Below, piece by piece: positions 7,517 to 17,245 of a stretch of DNA of 64,000 nucleotides. The notes beneath the pieces were generated by a model. It searched no databases. It was not told where the DNA came from and saw only the letters and a program-made list of their open reading frames with translations. The stretch is taken from assembly GCF_001420695.1 (NCBI RefSeq), contig NZ_LJJB01000013.1:65-64064 (forward strand), read 5' to 3'. Numbering within the stretch: position 1 is the first letter of the stretch; every line of letters begins with the position of its first letter. The translations under genes and the position numbers were made by a program. Origin of the DNA: Brevibacillus choshinensis (GTDB taxonomy: Bacteria; Bacillota; Bacilli; Brevibacillales; Brevibacillaceae).

Positions 7517-8494
7517 ATGAGGAAAACACTGATTCTGGCCTCGCTGGTAACCATGATGATCATAGGATCGCCAGTCGTAGAGGCAAAGACGAACGAAACC
7601 GAGACTTCTACCACCCCGTACTCAGACGTTGCAGGTCATTGGGCAGAAAAGCAGATTGAACAATTATACATAGCGGGAGCAGTAGGTCAAATGGACGCTT
7701 TTCGCCCAGATGACTCTGTGACGCGCGGCGAAATAATTACCATGTTCGTCAAGGCAAAGGGGATTGAACCCGTCAAATTGACACAATCTTCTTTCGCTGA
7801 TATTCCTGCAGACAACTGGTTGTCACCTTACGCGGAGACAGCTTATCGATTGGGAATAGTTCATGGACAAAAACAAGGCAATCGGGTCTACCTGAATCCG
7901 AATCAGCCAGTACATAGAGAAGAGATGGTTTCCATTCTCACCCGTTCAATGGGGCAGAGCGGAGCTGTCAATCAGGTGAAATGGTCGACCACTGTTCAGT
8001 CCTTGGCCAAGTATCAGGACGGAGACAGCGTCAAAGAGGATTACCAGCGTCCACTCGTATACGCGTTGGAGAATCGCTTGGTCAGTCCTTACACAGATGG
8101 TACCCTCAAACCGCAAACGACGATCACACGGGCAGAAGCGGCTACCTATGCAGCCATGCATCTACTGACGTCTAAGGCAGCGGATCAACAGGCACTTACA
8201 AACGGGACAGCCTATCGTGAGAAGCTGACCGTAAAGACTACCGCCTACAGTTATCCGAGTAATTCATCGGTGCTGTCGTATCTCGAATACCCACTACGTA
8301 AAGGGGTAGTCGCTGTTGATCCGAATGTGATTCCACTCGGGACTCACTTGTACATCGATGGATATGGCTACGCGGTAGCAGCAGACATCGGCGGAGCTGT
8401 TAAACAACGCCATGTAGACTTGTACCTTCCCTCCCTTACTGAGGCACAAGGATATGGGATGAAGCAAGGGGTAAACGTATACATTCTAGATTGA
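7517..8494 (+). CDS. SLH-domain cell-wall protein with C-terminal 3D domain
   Basis: About 325 residues: a signal peptide, then three S-layer-homology repeats (YSDVAGHWAEKQIEQL, FADIPADNWLSPYAETA and a weaker third ending in LKPQTTITRAEA), then a 3D domain with VDPNVIPLGTHLYIDGYG and AADIGGAVKQRHVDLY. The last motif carries the conserved aspartates of the 3D/MltA-like fold, found in Bacillus germination and resuscitation proteins (YabE, YocH). SLH repeats anchor it to pyruvylated secondary wall polymer. ATG 7514 and 7517 are adjacent; GGAGG at 7506-7510 favours 7517. A sigma-A-like promoter (TTGTTT, N16, TAAAAT at 7449-7476) precedes it. Confidence 0.85.
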   Translation: MRKTLILASLVTMMIIGSPVVEAKTNETETSTTPYSDVAGHWAEKQIEQLYIAGAVGQMDAFRPDDSVTRGEIITMFVKAKGIEPVKLTQSSFADIPADNWLSPYAETAYRLGIVHGQKQGNRVYLNPNQPVHREEMVSILTRSMGQSGAVNQVKWSTTVQSLAKYQDGDSVKEDYQRPLVYALENRLVSPYTDGTLKPQTTITRAEAATYAAMHLLTSKAADQQALTNGTAYREKLTVKTTAYSYPSNSSVLSYLEYPLRKGVVAVDPNVIPLGTHLYIDGYGYAVAADIGGAVKQRHVDLYLPSLTEAQGYGMKQGVNVYILD

Positions 8495-8507
8495 TCGTGA
8501 TCGATGG

Positions 8508-8537
8508 ACATAAATCCCATCTCTTCCACTCATACTA
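8508..8537 (+). promoter_or_regulatory. forespore-type (sigma-F/G) promoter of ytfI-gerW
   Basis: ACATA (8508-8512), 18 bases, CATACTA (8531-8537). The -10 fits cAtnnTA and four of five -35 positions fit gnATR. It lies 21 bases before the first gene of a spore operon, which supports forespore expression. Confidence 0.6.
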
Positions 8538-8558
8538 TGAGGGAAAGGGTGGGATTTT

Positions 8559-9224
8559 TTGGTGAGCTGGCTGATTGTGATCGTAATCGTTATGGTCATC
8601 TTGTTATTCATTACTCCCGTACAGATCATGCTCTTCTACGGACGGGTCGGAGAAAACGATCATGTCATCGTTGAGCTGTCCGCATGGTTCCGCTTGATTC
8701 GCAGAAAGTACGAGATTCCCATGGTATTTCTAAAACAGTCAGAGGCGGGTCCTGAGCTGGTAGCTAAGGTAGAGACAGTTCAGCAAAAAAACAGAACCAA
8801 GGAAAAAATAAAGGATCTCACGCGAAAGCAAATGAACAAATGGTATCACAATTACCGTGACCTATTAGAGAAGATCCATGATCTTCAACCAATGTTTAGT
8901 CAGTTATTCAAGCGTATACGGTGCACCAAGCTGGATTGGCACACGGTAATGGGAACAGGACAAGCATCCGAGACAGGAGCACTGACCGGAATCATTTGGG
9001 GAGTCAAGAGCATGCTCATCGGCGTGATTTCCCACTCTATTTCCTTACGAGTCATCCCCCGTATGAGCGTACAGCCAACATGGAACCAAGCCATGATTCG
9101 TACACAGTTTCACTGTGTTCTCCATGTGACTTTGGGACATATCATTGTCGTTGCAGCCAAAATGTATTTTCAGTTGAGAAAAGGTCGAGATCGCAAGTGG
9201 CGAACAGCCCCTTCAGAGGCGTAA
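8559..9224 (+). CDS. ytfI: DUF2953 protein, YtfI-like
   Basis: 221 residues. One N-terminal membrane segment (about 3-25) is followed by a basic region and a C-terminal hydrophobic stretch (LTGIIWGVKSMLIG near 140). It matches the DUF2953 family to which Bacillus subtilis YtfI belongs, and it precedes gerW as there. Function is not known; its link to GerW suggests a spore membrane role. GGGTGGGATTTTTT precedes the GTG start. Confidence 0.8.
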   Translation: MVSWLIVIVIVMVILLFITPVQIMLFYGRVGENDHVIVELSAWFRLIRRKYEIPMVFLKQSEAGPELVAKVETVQQKNRTKEKIKDLTRKQMNKWYHNYRDLLEKIHDLQPMFSQLFKRIRCTKLDWHTVMGTGQASETGALTGIIWGVKSMLIGVISHSISLRVIPRMSVQPTWNQAMIRTQFHCVLHVTLGHIIVVAAKMYFQLRKGRDRKWRTAPSEA

Positions 9225-9324
9225 CGCTTGAGGCAGAAATGCTGGCACAAAAAGCTTGCTGTACATGCTTCGAGTTTTTTAGGGCATGTTAACTAATGCG
9301 GAAAGATCGAAAGGAGGAAGCGAC

Positions 9325-9783
9325 TTGGCAGACCACCCGATTCAAGGCTTAATGCGAACGGCGATGGAAAATATCAAGCAAATGGTCGATGTGAACACGA
9401 TCATCGGGGATCCGGTTGAGACGCCGGACGGCAGCGTCATCTTGCCAATCTCCAAAGTGGGTTTCGGGTTTGCGGCAGGGGGAAGTGAATTTCAGTACGA
9501 TCGTGACCACCCTGGCACGCTAAGTTATCCATTTGGTGGGGGGAGTGGCGGAGGCGTTTCCATCACTCCCGTAGCATTTCTAGTGGTAGGAAAGCAAGGA
9601 ATTCGCTCTATCCCTCTGGAAAACTCGACGCATCTGTACGATCGAATTCTGGACTCCGTTCCTCAATTCGTGGACAAGATGCAAGCGATGTTTAGTAAAA
9701 AAGATGAGACGACGCTTCATTCCACTACGGTGGTGACAAAGGTCGAGGACAATGACCTGGAAGATTTGATGGAGCGGAGCTGA
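9325..9783 (+). CDS. gerW: GerW (YtfJ) spore protein
   Basis: 152 residues. The conserved pattern of the YtfJ family is intact: HPIQGLMRTAMENIKQMVDVNTIIGDP at the start, VGFGFAAGGSEF near 45, the glycine run FGGGSGGGVSITPVAFLVV near 67-85, and PLENSTHLYDRILDSVPQ near 97. In Bacillus subtilis it is made in the forespore and is needed for lysozyme resistance and efficient L-alanine germination. AAAGGAGGAAGCGAC directly precedes TTG 9325, which I take as the start over ATG 9286. It lies downstream of ytfI and ends at a bidirectional terminator. Confidence 0.92.
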   Translation: MADHPIQGLMRTAMENIKQMVDVNTIIGDPVETPDGSVILPISKVGFGFAAGGSEFQYDRDHPGTLSYPFGGGSGGGVSITPVAFLVVGKQGIRSIPLENSTHLYDRILDSVPQFVDKMQAMFSKKDETTLHSTTVVTKVEDNDLEDLMERS

Positions 9784-9798
9784 CGAGAGCAGCAAAAC

Positions 9799-9838
9799 AA
9801 AAACAGGTACGCCATCAATCCGCGGCGTACCTGCTTTT
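9799..9838. terminator. bidirectional terminator
   Basis: Perfect 10-bp stem CAGGTACGCC/GGCGTACCTG with T-runs on both strands. It separates gerW from the converging FliD-like gene. Confidence 0.92.
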
Positions 9839-9845
9839 ACTTGCG

Positions 9846-11099
9846 TTAGAACAAGAGGTTGATAAACAATCCGGTGCTGGCTACATGCAAGTAGTGCAGG
9901 CTGGATGGGGACAGTGATGCGTACGGCAGTCGGCTGCCTGCATCGTCAAAGGATCGGGAAAAGGAGCCTAGCGGCATGGTTTGGACGCGCAGGGTTTCCT
10001 CTCGAAACTGCTTCGCCAACCCTTTCATGGCTTCAGCAAAATCGTCGTAGCGGACTTGTACAGCCTCCAGCCACGTTTGGTCATCCAACTCCATCTGACC
10101 ATCTGGCAACAGCCTGATGCCGTATTGATTCAGAACGCCTTTTGCAGCTTGAGCGACTCGTTCGAACGTCTCGAGCTTTTGTGTAGCCAAGGATTCCTGT
10201 TGTTCGTGAAGAAAGAGCTGCAGACGGTTAAAGGAACTCACCAATCGTCGTGTTTGTTGGAGCAAGCGTTCTGTAGCAGGTGAAACGGTGATCGATACCG
10301 TATCTCTTCCCGCTTGTAGCATCGACACGCGTACCTCACCGTTTCCGATGGTGATCTGGTTATCGGAAGAGTAGTGCAGGGATCCATCGAGAAGGTATTC
10401 GGCATCGCGAGCTGGTGTTTCTACATGCTGGACACCTAGTGCACGTACGCTGTTTCCTTTCTGATCGTGCAAAGAAAAGGAATGATCGGTTCCTGTCCCG
10501 CCGCTTTCGATGACGAGAGCTTGCATGCTACCGATAGCATCTACTCGCGGGGATACAGCGGAATGACTCTGGGTGTGTAGAGCGTTTTCTATCCGCTGAA
10601 TACTCTGCGCGTGGGAATCAGAAGCGTGGGAATAAAACGCGAACGATTCTTCCTGTTCTCCCGTCACAACAGAAAACTGTTGTTGGCCTTCCGACACAGA
10701 AGTAGGGGACGCACTTTCTTTCATTTTCCCTTTGTTGGTCTGAGTTTTTGCCAAGCGGATGATGTCGAGGTGGTACGTGCGTGATTTGGCACGTGCATGT
10801 GCCTCTGCCGTCGCGGCCTCAGGATCTGAGCTGATCGCCAACCGTTCGTTGATCGCACTGTCTTTACGCTCGGGATCGAACTCGCGAGCTGCTTTATCCA
10901 GATCAGAGGAGTAGCGATAAAGTCGTGACAACGAATCGGACAGCTCTGTCATCCATTGTTGCTCTCGGGTGTAGAACGGTTGAAGGTTGTAACTGATAAT
11001 CGGGTCGACAGGGGTGTGCAGTTTCGCCTGAACCATCTGAAAATGGTAGCGACCGACCCGCTGACTGAATGGGATATGGTTGATCCGGTTCACTTTCAT
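9846..11099 (-). CDS. orphan FliD-like (flagellar cap) protein
   Basis: 417 residues with no signal peptide. The middle holds TYHLDIIRLAKTQTNKG, like the YTVxVTQLAKAQ element of FliD. The C-terminal third follows the FliD_C layout: a beta segment (DTVSITVSPATERLL), a helix (VSSFNRLQLFLHEQ), then GIRLLPDGQMELDDQTWLEAV, matching the 'GI..G.L.LD...L..AL' pattern. No other flagellar gene is nearby, so this may be a diverged FliD paralog with another surface role. GGAGGTG at 11106-11112 fixes ATG 11099 instead of the GTG inside that site. Located downstream of pyc on the same strand (48-base gap). Confidence 0.6.
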   Translation of the reverse strand: MKVNRINHIPFSQRVGRYHFQMVQAKLHTPVDPIISYNLQPFYTREQQWMTELSDSLSRLYRYSSDLDKAAREFDPERKDSAINERLAISSDPEAATAEAHARAKSRTYHLDIIRLAKTQTNKGKMKESASPTSVSEGQQQFSVVTGEQEESFAFYSHASDSHAQSIQRIENALHTQSHSAVSPRVDAIGSMQALVIESGGTGTDHSFSLHDQKGNSVRALGVQHVETPARDAEYLLDGSLHYSSDNQITIGNGEVRVSMLQAGRDTVSITVSPATERLLQQTRRLVSSFNRLQLFLHEQQESLATQKLETFERVAQAAKGVLNQYGIRLLPDGQMELDDQTWLEAVQVRYDDFAEAMKGLAKQFREETLRVQTMPLGSFSRSFDDAGSRLPYASLSPSSLHYLHVASTGLFINLLF

Positions 11100-11147
11100 A
11101 CCGGTCACCTCCGTTCACTTTAGTTCTACACCCATTATAGTGGATCT

Positions 11148-14100
11148 TTATTCCATTTCAATGAGGAGATCTCCGGTCTCAATGGCTTCGCCTGCTTTTA
11201 CATATACGGACTTAATTTTTCCGTCCATTGGGGCCTGAATGGTTGTTTCCATCTTCATCGCTTCACTAACCAGGAGATGCTCCCCTTTGCGTACCTTGTC
11301 ACCCTCAGAGACGAGTACCTTTAGCACTTTCCCCGGCATGGAGGCCCCCAAATGAGCCTGGTTCTGCGCATCAGCCTTGCGACGTACTAGCTCACTTACG
11401 ACGGCAGACTGATCGCGCACGAAGATTTCGCGAGGCTGTCCGTTCAATTCAAAGTAAATGATGCGTCGTCCGTCCGGATGCAGCTCGCCGACAGCGACAA
11501 GCTTGATGACGAGTGTTTTGCCTCGCTCGATCGTGATCGCTGTCTCTTCCCCTGGGCGCAGTCCGTAGAAGAAGGTGGAAGTATTCAGAACGGAGAGGTC
11601 TCCGTATTCCTTCATGCGTTGATCGTACTGCAGATACACCTGTGGATACATGATGTAGGAGAGGACGTCGAGCTCATTCGGTTCACGGTCGGTTTTATCT
11701 ACCAGCTCCTTCGCCACTTGCGTAAAGTTGATCGGAGCGAGCAATTCACCCGGGCGAGCTGTGAAGGCATCGCGACCTTTCAAGACGAGCTCTTGCAATG
11801 GTTTCGGGAACCCGCCTGGCGGTTGACCCAGATATCCTTGGAAGAACTGAATGACCGAATCTGGGAAGTCGAGTCGTGCGCCTTTCTCCCAGATGTTTTC
11901 TTCCGTGAGATTGTTCTGCACCATAAACAACGCCATGTCTCCTACTACCTTGGAAGAAGGGGTTACCTTCACGATATCCCCGCACATCTGGTTGACGACG
12001 GCATACATTTGTTTGACTTCTTCCCAGCGTCCTTCCAATCCGACTGCTTTGGCTTGCTGCTCCAGATTAGTGTACTGACCACCTGGCATTTCGTGAACAT
12101 ACACCTCTGTGTTGCTCGCTTTCATGCCACTTTCAAAACCTTGGTAGTACGGGCGGACATCTTCCCAATAGTCCGAGAGTTTGTTAAAGGATTCGAGGGA
12201 GAGCTTACTGTCTCGCTCGGTGTGTGACAGACTGGCGATCAGACCGTTCAGACTAGGCTGGGAAGTCAGACCAGACATCGAGCTGACGCACGCGTCTACA
12301 ATATCTACACCTGCTTCGATTGCTTTGAGGAGCATTGCTGCGCCATTTCCGGACGTGTCGTGTGTGTGCAGGTGAATCGGGATTCCAACCTCCTGCTTTA
12401 GGGCACGTACTAGCTCATAGGCTGCGTAAGGCTTCAACAAACCTGCCATGTCTTTAATCGCGAGGATATGAGCACCGGCTTTTTCCAATTGCTTCGCCAG
12501 CTCGACGTAGTAGGCTAGCGTGTATTTGGTTTTCGATGGATCGAGAATGTCACCTGTATAGCAGATCGAGGCTTCCGCAATTTTACCGGTGTCACGGACA
12601 GCTTCGATGGCTGTTTGCATGCCTGGCAGCCAGTTCAAGCTGTCAAAGATACGGAATACGTCAATGCCATTTTCAGCAGATGCCTTGACGAAGGAGTGGA
12701 TGACATTATCCGGGTAGTTTGTATAGCCAACAGCGTTTGCCCCTCGCAAGAGCATTTGGAACAAGACGTTCGGAATGCGTTGACGCAAGATTTGCAATCG
12801 TTCCCACGGCGATTCCTGCAAAAAGCGCATCGAAGTGTCAAAGGTAGCGCCACCCCACATTTCCAGGGAGAAGAGCCCGGCTCCTAGCTTGCCAGTCGCT
12901 TCAGCCACGGAGGCAAGGTCGTACGTTCGCACACGCGTCGCAAACAACGATTGGTGAGCGTCGCGAAACGTCGTATCTGTAATGAGCACCTGTTTCTGAT
13001 CCTGAATCCACCTTACGAGTCCATCAGCACCATCGCGATCCAGGATTTGTTTGGTGCCTTCCGGATAAGGCTGGCTAAATGGCGTACGTGGGATGCGCGG
13101 TGAATCGAAATGTGGTTTTTTCTCAGGCTTGCCGAGACCCGGATACCCATTGACAATCGTATTCCCGATGTAGGAAAGTAATTTCGTCCCCCTGTCTTGT
13201 CGACCAGGGAAAATAAATAGCTCCGGCTTTGTATCAATAAAGGAAGTGTCGTAGCTGCCACTCAGGAAATCGGGGTGAGTCACGACATTTTCCAAGAAAG
13301 GCAGGTTGGTCTTCACGCCACGAATCCGGAATTCGCGCAAAGTCCGCAGCATTTTGCGAGCAGCTTGATCAAAGCTTGTGCCATAAGTCGAGATTTTGAC
13401 CAGAAGCGAATCGTAGAAAGGGGTAATAATCGCGCCAGGGTAGCCGTTTCCACCGTCGAGACGTACGCCAAAGCCACCACCGGTACGCCACGCCAAGAGT
13501 CGTCCTGCATCGGGCAGGAAGTTATTTTCGGCATCCTCTGTGGTCACACGGCACTGGATAGCAAATCCGTTCATCGAGATATCATCCTGAGAGGCAATGC
13601 CGATCTCCTCATCAGAGAGAACATGTCCTTCGGCGACGCGGATCTGTGCTTGTACGATATCAATCCCTGTGATCAGTTCGGTAATGGTATGCTCAACCTG
13701 GATACGTGGGTTTACTTCAATAAAATAAAAACGTTTGTCAGGTGTGAGCAAGAACTCGACAGTACCGGCATTGGAGTAGCCTGCTTTTTGCATCAAGGTT
13801 AGGGCTGATTGGCATATTTCATTTCGCAAAGCATCGTCGAGAGACAAGCTAGGTGCGACTTCGACTACTTTTTGATGACGGCGTTGCACGGAGCAATCGC
13901 GTTCGTAGAGGTGAACGATGTTGCCGTGGTTGTCACCCAGGATTTGAACTTCGATGTGCTTCGGTTGCTCGAGGTAACGCTCCAAATATACTTTTGCATT
14001 TCCAAACGACGAACGCGCTTCAGAGCGGGCGCGATCGAGGGAATCCTGCAGCTCGTCTTGACTGCGGACGATGCGCATGCCGCGACCGCCACCGCCAGAA

Positions 14101-14594
14101 ACTCCTTTAATAATGATCGGATAGCCATGCTCCTTGGCAAAGAGGAGGGCTTCCTGCAGCGTTTCAATAGGCTCAGGTGTTCCAGGGATGACTGGAATGT
14201 TCGCTTCGATTGCGAGGCGTCTCGCTTCGACCTTGTCGCCAAACCTTTCAATCAGCTCTGGTGATGGACCGATAAAGATAATCCCTTCATCTTGACAGCG
14301 TTGGGCAAACTCTGCATTTTCTGCGAGGAAGCCGTAGCCTGGGTGAATCGCATCGATGTCGTTGCGCTTGGCAATTTCGATGATGCTTTCGATGTCTAGA
14401 TAGGCTTCGATAGGTCCTTTTCCGGCACCTACCAAATAGGACTCGTCCGCTTTGAAACGATGAATCGAGACGTTATCCTGCTCAGAGTAAATCGCAACAG
14501 TACGGATTCCTAGCTCGGTAGCGGCACGGAAGATTCGGATGGCGATCTCTCCACGGTTGGCAACCAGTAAACGATTAATTTTTCTCTTTTGCAT
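11148..14594 (-). CDS. pyc: pyruvate carboxylase
   Basis: 1148 residues, the usual length. Carboxylates pyruvate to oxaloacetate with ATP, bicarbonate and biotin, an anaplerotic step feeding the TCA cycle. Domains in order: biotin carboxylase (about 5-455, with the ATP loop KGVSGGGGRGMR near 163), carboxyltransferase (about 535-800, TDTTFRDAHQSL and HTHDTSGNG), the conserved carboxylase domain, and biotinyl domain with EAMKMET (biotinylated Lys1114). AAGGGGAGAG precedes the ATG. A very AT-rich promoter region follows on the upstream side, but I could not pick one convincing promoter. Confidence 0.98.
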   Translation of the reverse strand: MQKRKINRLLVANRGEIAIRIFRAATELGIRTVAIYSEQDNVSIHRFKADESYLVGAGKGPIEAYLDIESIIEIAKRNDIDAIHPGYGFLAENAEFAQRCQDEGIIFIGPSPELIERFGDKVEARRLAIEANIPVIPGTPEPIETLQEALLFAKEHGYPIIIKGVSGGGGRGMRIVRSQDELQDSLDRARSEARSSFGNAKVYLERYLEQPKHIEVQILGDNHGNIVHLYERDCSVQRRHQKVVEVAPSLSLDDALRNEICQSALTLMQKAGYSNAGTVEFLLTPDKRFYFIEVNPRIQVEHTITELITGIDIVQAQIRVAEGHVLSDEEIGIASQDDISMNGFAIQCRVTTEDAENNFLPDAGRLLAWRTGGGFGVRLDGGNGYPGAIITPFYDSLLVKISTYGTSFDQAARKMLRTLREFRIRGVKTNLPFLENVVTHPDFLSGSYDTSFIDTKPELFIFPGRQDRGTKLLSYIGNTIVNGYPGLGKPEKKPHFDSPRIPRTPFSQPYPEGTKQILDRDGADGLVRWIQDQKQVLITDTTFRDAHQSLFATRVRTYDLASVAEATGKLGAGLFSLEMWGGATFDTSMRFLQESPWERLQILRQRIPNVLFQMLLRGANAVGYTNYPDNVIHSFVKASAENGIDVFRIFDSLNWLPGMQTAIEAVRDTGKIAEASICYTGDILDPSKTKYTLAYYVELAKQLEKAGAHILAIKDMAGLLKPYAAYELVRALKQEVGIPIHLHTHDTSGNGAAMLLKAIEAGVDIVDACVSSMSGLTSQPSLNGLIASLSHTERDSKLSLESFNKLSDYWEDVRPYYQGFESGMKASNTEVYVHEMPGGQYTNLEQQAKAVGLEGRWEEVKQMYAVVNQMCGDIVKVTPSSKVVGDMALFMVQNNLTEENIWEKGARLDFPDSVIQFFQGYLGQPPGGFPKPLQELVLKGRDAFTARPGELLAPINFTQVAKELVDKTDREPNELDVLSYIMYPQVYLQYDQRMKEYGDLSVLNTSTFFYGLRPGEETAITIERGKTLVIKLVAVGELHPDGRRIIYFELNGQPREIFVRDQSAVVSELVRRKADAQNQAHLGASMPGKVLKVLVSEGDKVRKGEHLLVSEAMKMETTIQAPMDGKIKSVYVKAGEAIETGDLLIEME

Positions 14595-14715
14595 GGTTTC
14601 TCTCCCCTTTTGTCGCTTGTAAGAAACAATTGAAAAAAGTATATATAATTACAATATACAAAATATTCTCTAAGCAAAACAGCCTTTTTTCCCAGTATCT
14701 GAATCTGATAGAAAG

Positions 14716-15162
14716 ATGGAGTGGTTATTTGTGAGACAGATGATACCCGTGTTTGTGTACGGCACACTTTTAGAGGGATTTCAAAACCACGGTTTATATG
14801 TAAAACCTTACCAACATCAAGCCATTCCTGCCAAAATCAAAGGCGAAATCTATCATTTGCCCCAGGGCTATCCGGGCTTGCTGGAGGGGACGGATGACGT
14901 CATAGGAGCCATTCTCTACTTTTTACCAGAGGAGTACGAGGCTGCTCTGGCTGGGCTGGACGAGCTGGAAACGTATTTCGGGCCGAATGATCCACGAAAC
15001 GAATACGACCGTATCAAGGTGACTGCAGTCCTATTACATACAAACGAAGAGATGACTACCTACGTCTATCGCTATCTGGACGAGGAGTATGTCAGGAGTC
15101 TGGGATGCCGAGTGCATGATGGGGATTGGCGCAGCTATATGCTAGCTCAGGAAGCTGAATAG
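14716..15162 (+). CDS. gamma-glutamylcyclotransferase-like protein
   Basis: Up to 148 residues. The fold signature VFVYGTLLEGFQNH near residue 12 and the GYPGLLEG and LDELETYFG segments match the AIG2/GGCT family, which cleaves gamma-glutamyl peptides to pyroglutamate. The acidic residues after LDELE are likely catalytic. The start is uncertain: ATG 14716 has no clear ribosome binding site, while GTG 14731 and ATG 14740 lie after GGAGTGG. Divergent from pyc. Substrate unknown. Confidence 0.7.
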   Translation: MEWLFVRQMIPVFVYGTLLEGFQNHGLYVKPYQHQAIPAKIKGEIYHLPQGYPGLLEGTDDVIGAILYFLPEEYEAALAGLDELETYFGPNDPRNEYDRIKVTAVLLHTNEEMTTYVYRYLDEEYVRSLGCRVHDGDWRSYMLAQEAE

Positions 15163-15211
15163 CTGGAGGTGCTTTTGCCAAAACTGGTAGGGAAAAGGAG
15201 GGATCCCTGCC

Positions 15212-15745
15212 ATGGAACTGTTACATGCGGAACCAGCTCAAATATGGCGTCTGCTCATTCCACCCGGTCAATGGATGTTCCCTGATGAAGTGCCGGAAGA
15301 CGAACTGATCTTTCATTACCGCGACGATATTTACTTTGTAAATAATGACGGCTCGGTTCTGTCCATGCCAAAGCCCGCTTGCTACGATCTGTTGGATTTG
15401 GGCACACTGCTGGAGTATCTGGCGACATCAGATCATACCGTTGATTTTGACGACGAGGGGGAATTTGACTACGGCTTTGTCTTGAAGCGGATGGGTTATA
15501 TCGTTCCGGTCAGACAAAAAGGGAAGAGGGCGACGTACCAGATCGATATCATTAATACAGCGCTGCCCAAAGCACATACCAATCGTTACGAATTGAAAAA
15601 TGTTCACTTTGTTTTCGCACTCTATCATGCTTTGATGCGCTGCCATGAGCTGAACGAGAAAACGGATTGGGAGTATGAGCACGAAGTAAAGAGAATAGAA
15701 AAGTTGGAATCCAATTCGTCAGAGAAAGTGCAACTGAATCTGTAA
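15212..15745 (+). CDS. hypothetical protein
   Basis: 177 residues, acidic in the first half and basic later, without signal peptide or membrane segment. I do not recognise a family. AAAGGAGGGATCC sits before ATG 15212 and codon use looks normal, so it is a real gene. It lies 49 bases after the cyclotransferase-like gene on the same strand and may be co-transcribed with it. Confidence 0.7.
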   Translation: MELLHAEPAQIWRLLIPPGQWMFPDEVPEDELIFHYRDDIYFVNNDGSVLSMPKPACYDLLDLGTLLEYLATSDHTVDFDDEGEFDYGFVLKRMGYIVPVRQKGKRATYQIDIINTALPKAHTNRYELKNVHFVFALYHALMRCHELNEKTDWEYEHEVKRIEKLESNSSEKVQLNL

Positions 15746-15831
15746 TTTCTACTATTGGCATAGTGAAAAAAAGCAATTGATAGGGTATGATGAGTAAGTA
15801 CATATGAATGATTGGTGAGGAGGAAGAAATC

Positions 15832-16353
15832 ATGACAACTGCTGTAGAGCGCCAAGGCGCATTTGTATTCAAAGGTGGCCCTGTTACTTTGTTGGGTCCA
15901 GAAATCAAGGTGGGCGATACTGCTCCTGATTTCACTGTAGTAGGTGGCGACCTCGGCCCAGTAACTCTGGCTGATTCCAAAGGAACGGTTCGCATCATCT
16001 CCGTAATCCCTTCTATTGACACAGGTGTTTGCGATGCGCAAACTCGTCGTTTCAACGAAGAAGCAGCGAAACTGGATGGTGTAACTGTCCTGACTGTGTC
16101 CGTTGACCTGCCATTCGCGCAAAACCGTTGGTGCGGTGCTGCTGGTATCGACAAAGTGAAAACTGTGTCTGACCACAAAGACCTGTCCTTTGGTACTGCG
16201 TATGGCGTAGCCATCAAAGAATTCCGCCTCTTGTCCCGCGCAGTATTTGTAATCGACGCGAACGACAAAGTGGTACACGCTGAGTATGTTGCGGCTGCTG
16301 GTGAGCATCCAAACTACGAAGCTGCGATCGCTGCTGCACAAGCTGCGAAGTAA
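15832..16353 (+). CDS. tpx: thiol peroxidase (Tpx)
   Basis: 173 residues. An atypical 2-Cys peroxiredoxin that reduces hydroperoxides with thioredoxin as electron donor in the cytoplasm. Peroxidatic Cys67 lies in [15 protein letters not shown] and resolving Cys101 in NRWCGAAG; both are intact. [11 protein letters not shown] marks the thioredoxin-fold start. TGAGGAGGAAG fixes ATG 15832. It is followed by a strong terminator and appears monocistronic. Codon choice is visibly biased toward preferred codons, consistent with high expression. Confidence 0.97.
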   Translation: MTTAVERQGAFVFKGGPVTLLGPEIKVGDTAPDFTVVGGDLGPVTLADSKGTVRIISVIPSIDTGVCDAQTRRFNEEAAKLDGVTVLTVSVDLPFAQNRWCGAAGIDKVKTVSDHKDLSFGTAYGVAIKEFRLLSRAVFVIDANDKVVHAEYVAAAGEHPNYEAAIAAAQAAK

Positions 16354-16383
16354 GCTCAAATCGCTGAAAATGAAATGACCAAG

Positions 16384-16417
16384 CCCTCTTCGTCTATTGG
16401 ACGAACGAGGGTTTTTT
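16384..16417 (+). terminator. terminator after tpx
   Basis: Stem CCCTCTTCGTC/GACGAACGAGGG with a 5-base loop and six T. Confidence 0.9.
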
Positions 16418-16484
16418 CATGGATAGGCAGAGCTCGACGAAGATGCTAAGCTTGTTGTAATCCAAAAAGGTAGGAGTGGTTGGG

Positions 16485-17228
16485 ATGTTTTTTGAAATTC
16501 ATAAAGACATTCCACGCGAAGGTCCTGGGAACAACGAGAGTACGAGAAGAGCCTTTCACATGCTGACCGATCTTACCGTACATCCGCACGTTCTCGATGT
16601 GGGCTGCGGACCAGGTATGCAGACAAAAGAACTCGCCAACTTGACGGACGGTACCATTACGGCTCTCGATCGTCATGCACCGTTTCTGCAAAAGCTGGAT
16701 GCTTGGATCGCGGAGAATGGACTCACGAAGAAGATCAAGACCGTACAAGGCGACATGTTCGACCTCCCTTTTGAGGAACAGAGTATGGATTTGATCTGGT
16801 CAGAAGGCGCTATTTATATCATTGGGTTTGAACGCGGTCTGCGCGGGTGGAGGAAATTGCTCAAGCCTCGTGGTTATCTGGTACTGGTAGTCTCAGAATT
16901 GACATGGTTAAAGGAAGAGCGCCCGTCTGAGATAGAGGCCTTTTGGATGGAAAACTACCCGGGGATCAAATCGGCCGTGGCAAACGAGGGGATCGCAGAG
17001 CATGCTGGCTATCAACTCATCAACCATTTTACGCTGCCCGAAGCAGGCTGGTGGGAATACTACAGACCGCTCGAACAGCGGGTCGAGATGCTTCGTGAGC
17101 AGTTCCCTGGCCAAGTGAACATGCTGGACGCACTGGATGAGACACAGAGAGAAATCGAATTGTACAAAAAGTATAGCGCCTATTACGGTTACACGTTCTA
17201 CATTTTGCAGCGACAAGATCGGGAATAA
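16485..17228 (+). CDS. class I SAM-dependent methyltransferase
   Basis: 247 residues. Motif I is VLDVGCGPGMQ near residue 40, followed by ITALDRHAPFL (motif II, acidic D binding the ribose) and the QGDMFDLPFEEQSMDLIWSEGAIY region that reads like motifs III/IV of small-molecule methyltransferases (UbiE/arsenite-like). The methyl acceptor cannot be deduced. AGGAG at 16472-16476 sits 8 bases before ATG 16485, preferred over the in-frame GTG at 16476. It stands alone between two terminators. Confidence 0.85.
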   Translation: MFFEIHKDIPREGPGNNESTRRAFHMLTDLTVHPHVLDVGCGPGMQTKELANLTDGTITALDRHAPFLQKLDAWIAENGLTKKIKTVQGDMFDLPFEEQSMDLIWSEGAIYIIGFERGLRGWRKLLKPRGYLVLVVSELTWLKEERPSEIEAFWMENYPGIKSAVANEGIAEHAGYQLINHFTLPEAGWWEYYRPLEQRVEMLREQFPGQVNMLDALDETQREIELYKKYSAYYGYTFYILQRQDRE

Positions 17229-17245
17229 AAAGCTCAAACATAGAC

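Noticed and set aside
11478-14264. Long plus-strand frames opposite pyruvate carboxylase
   Set aside because: Cys- and Phe-rich translations, no start signals, fully inside a typical 1148-residue coding gene.
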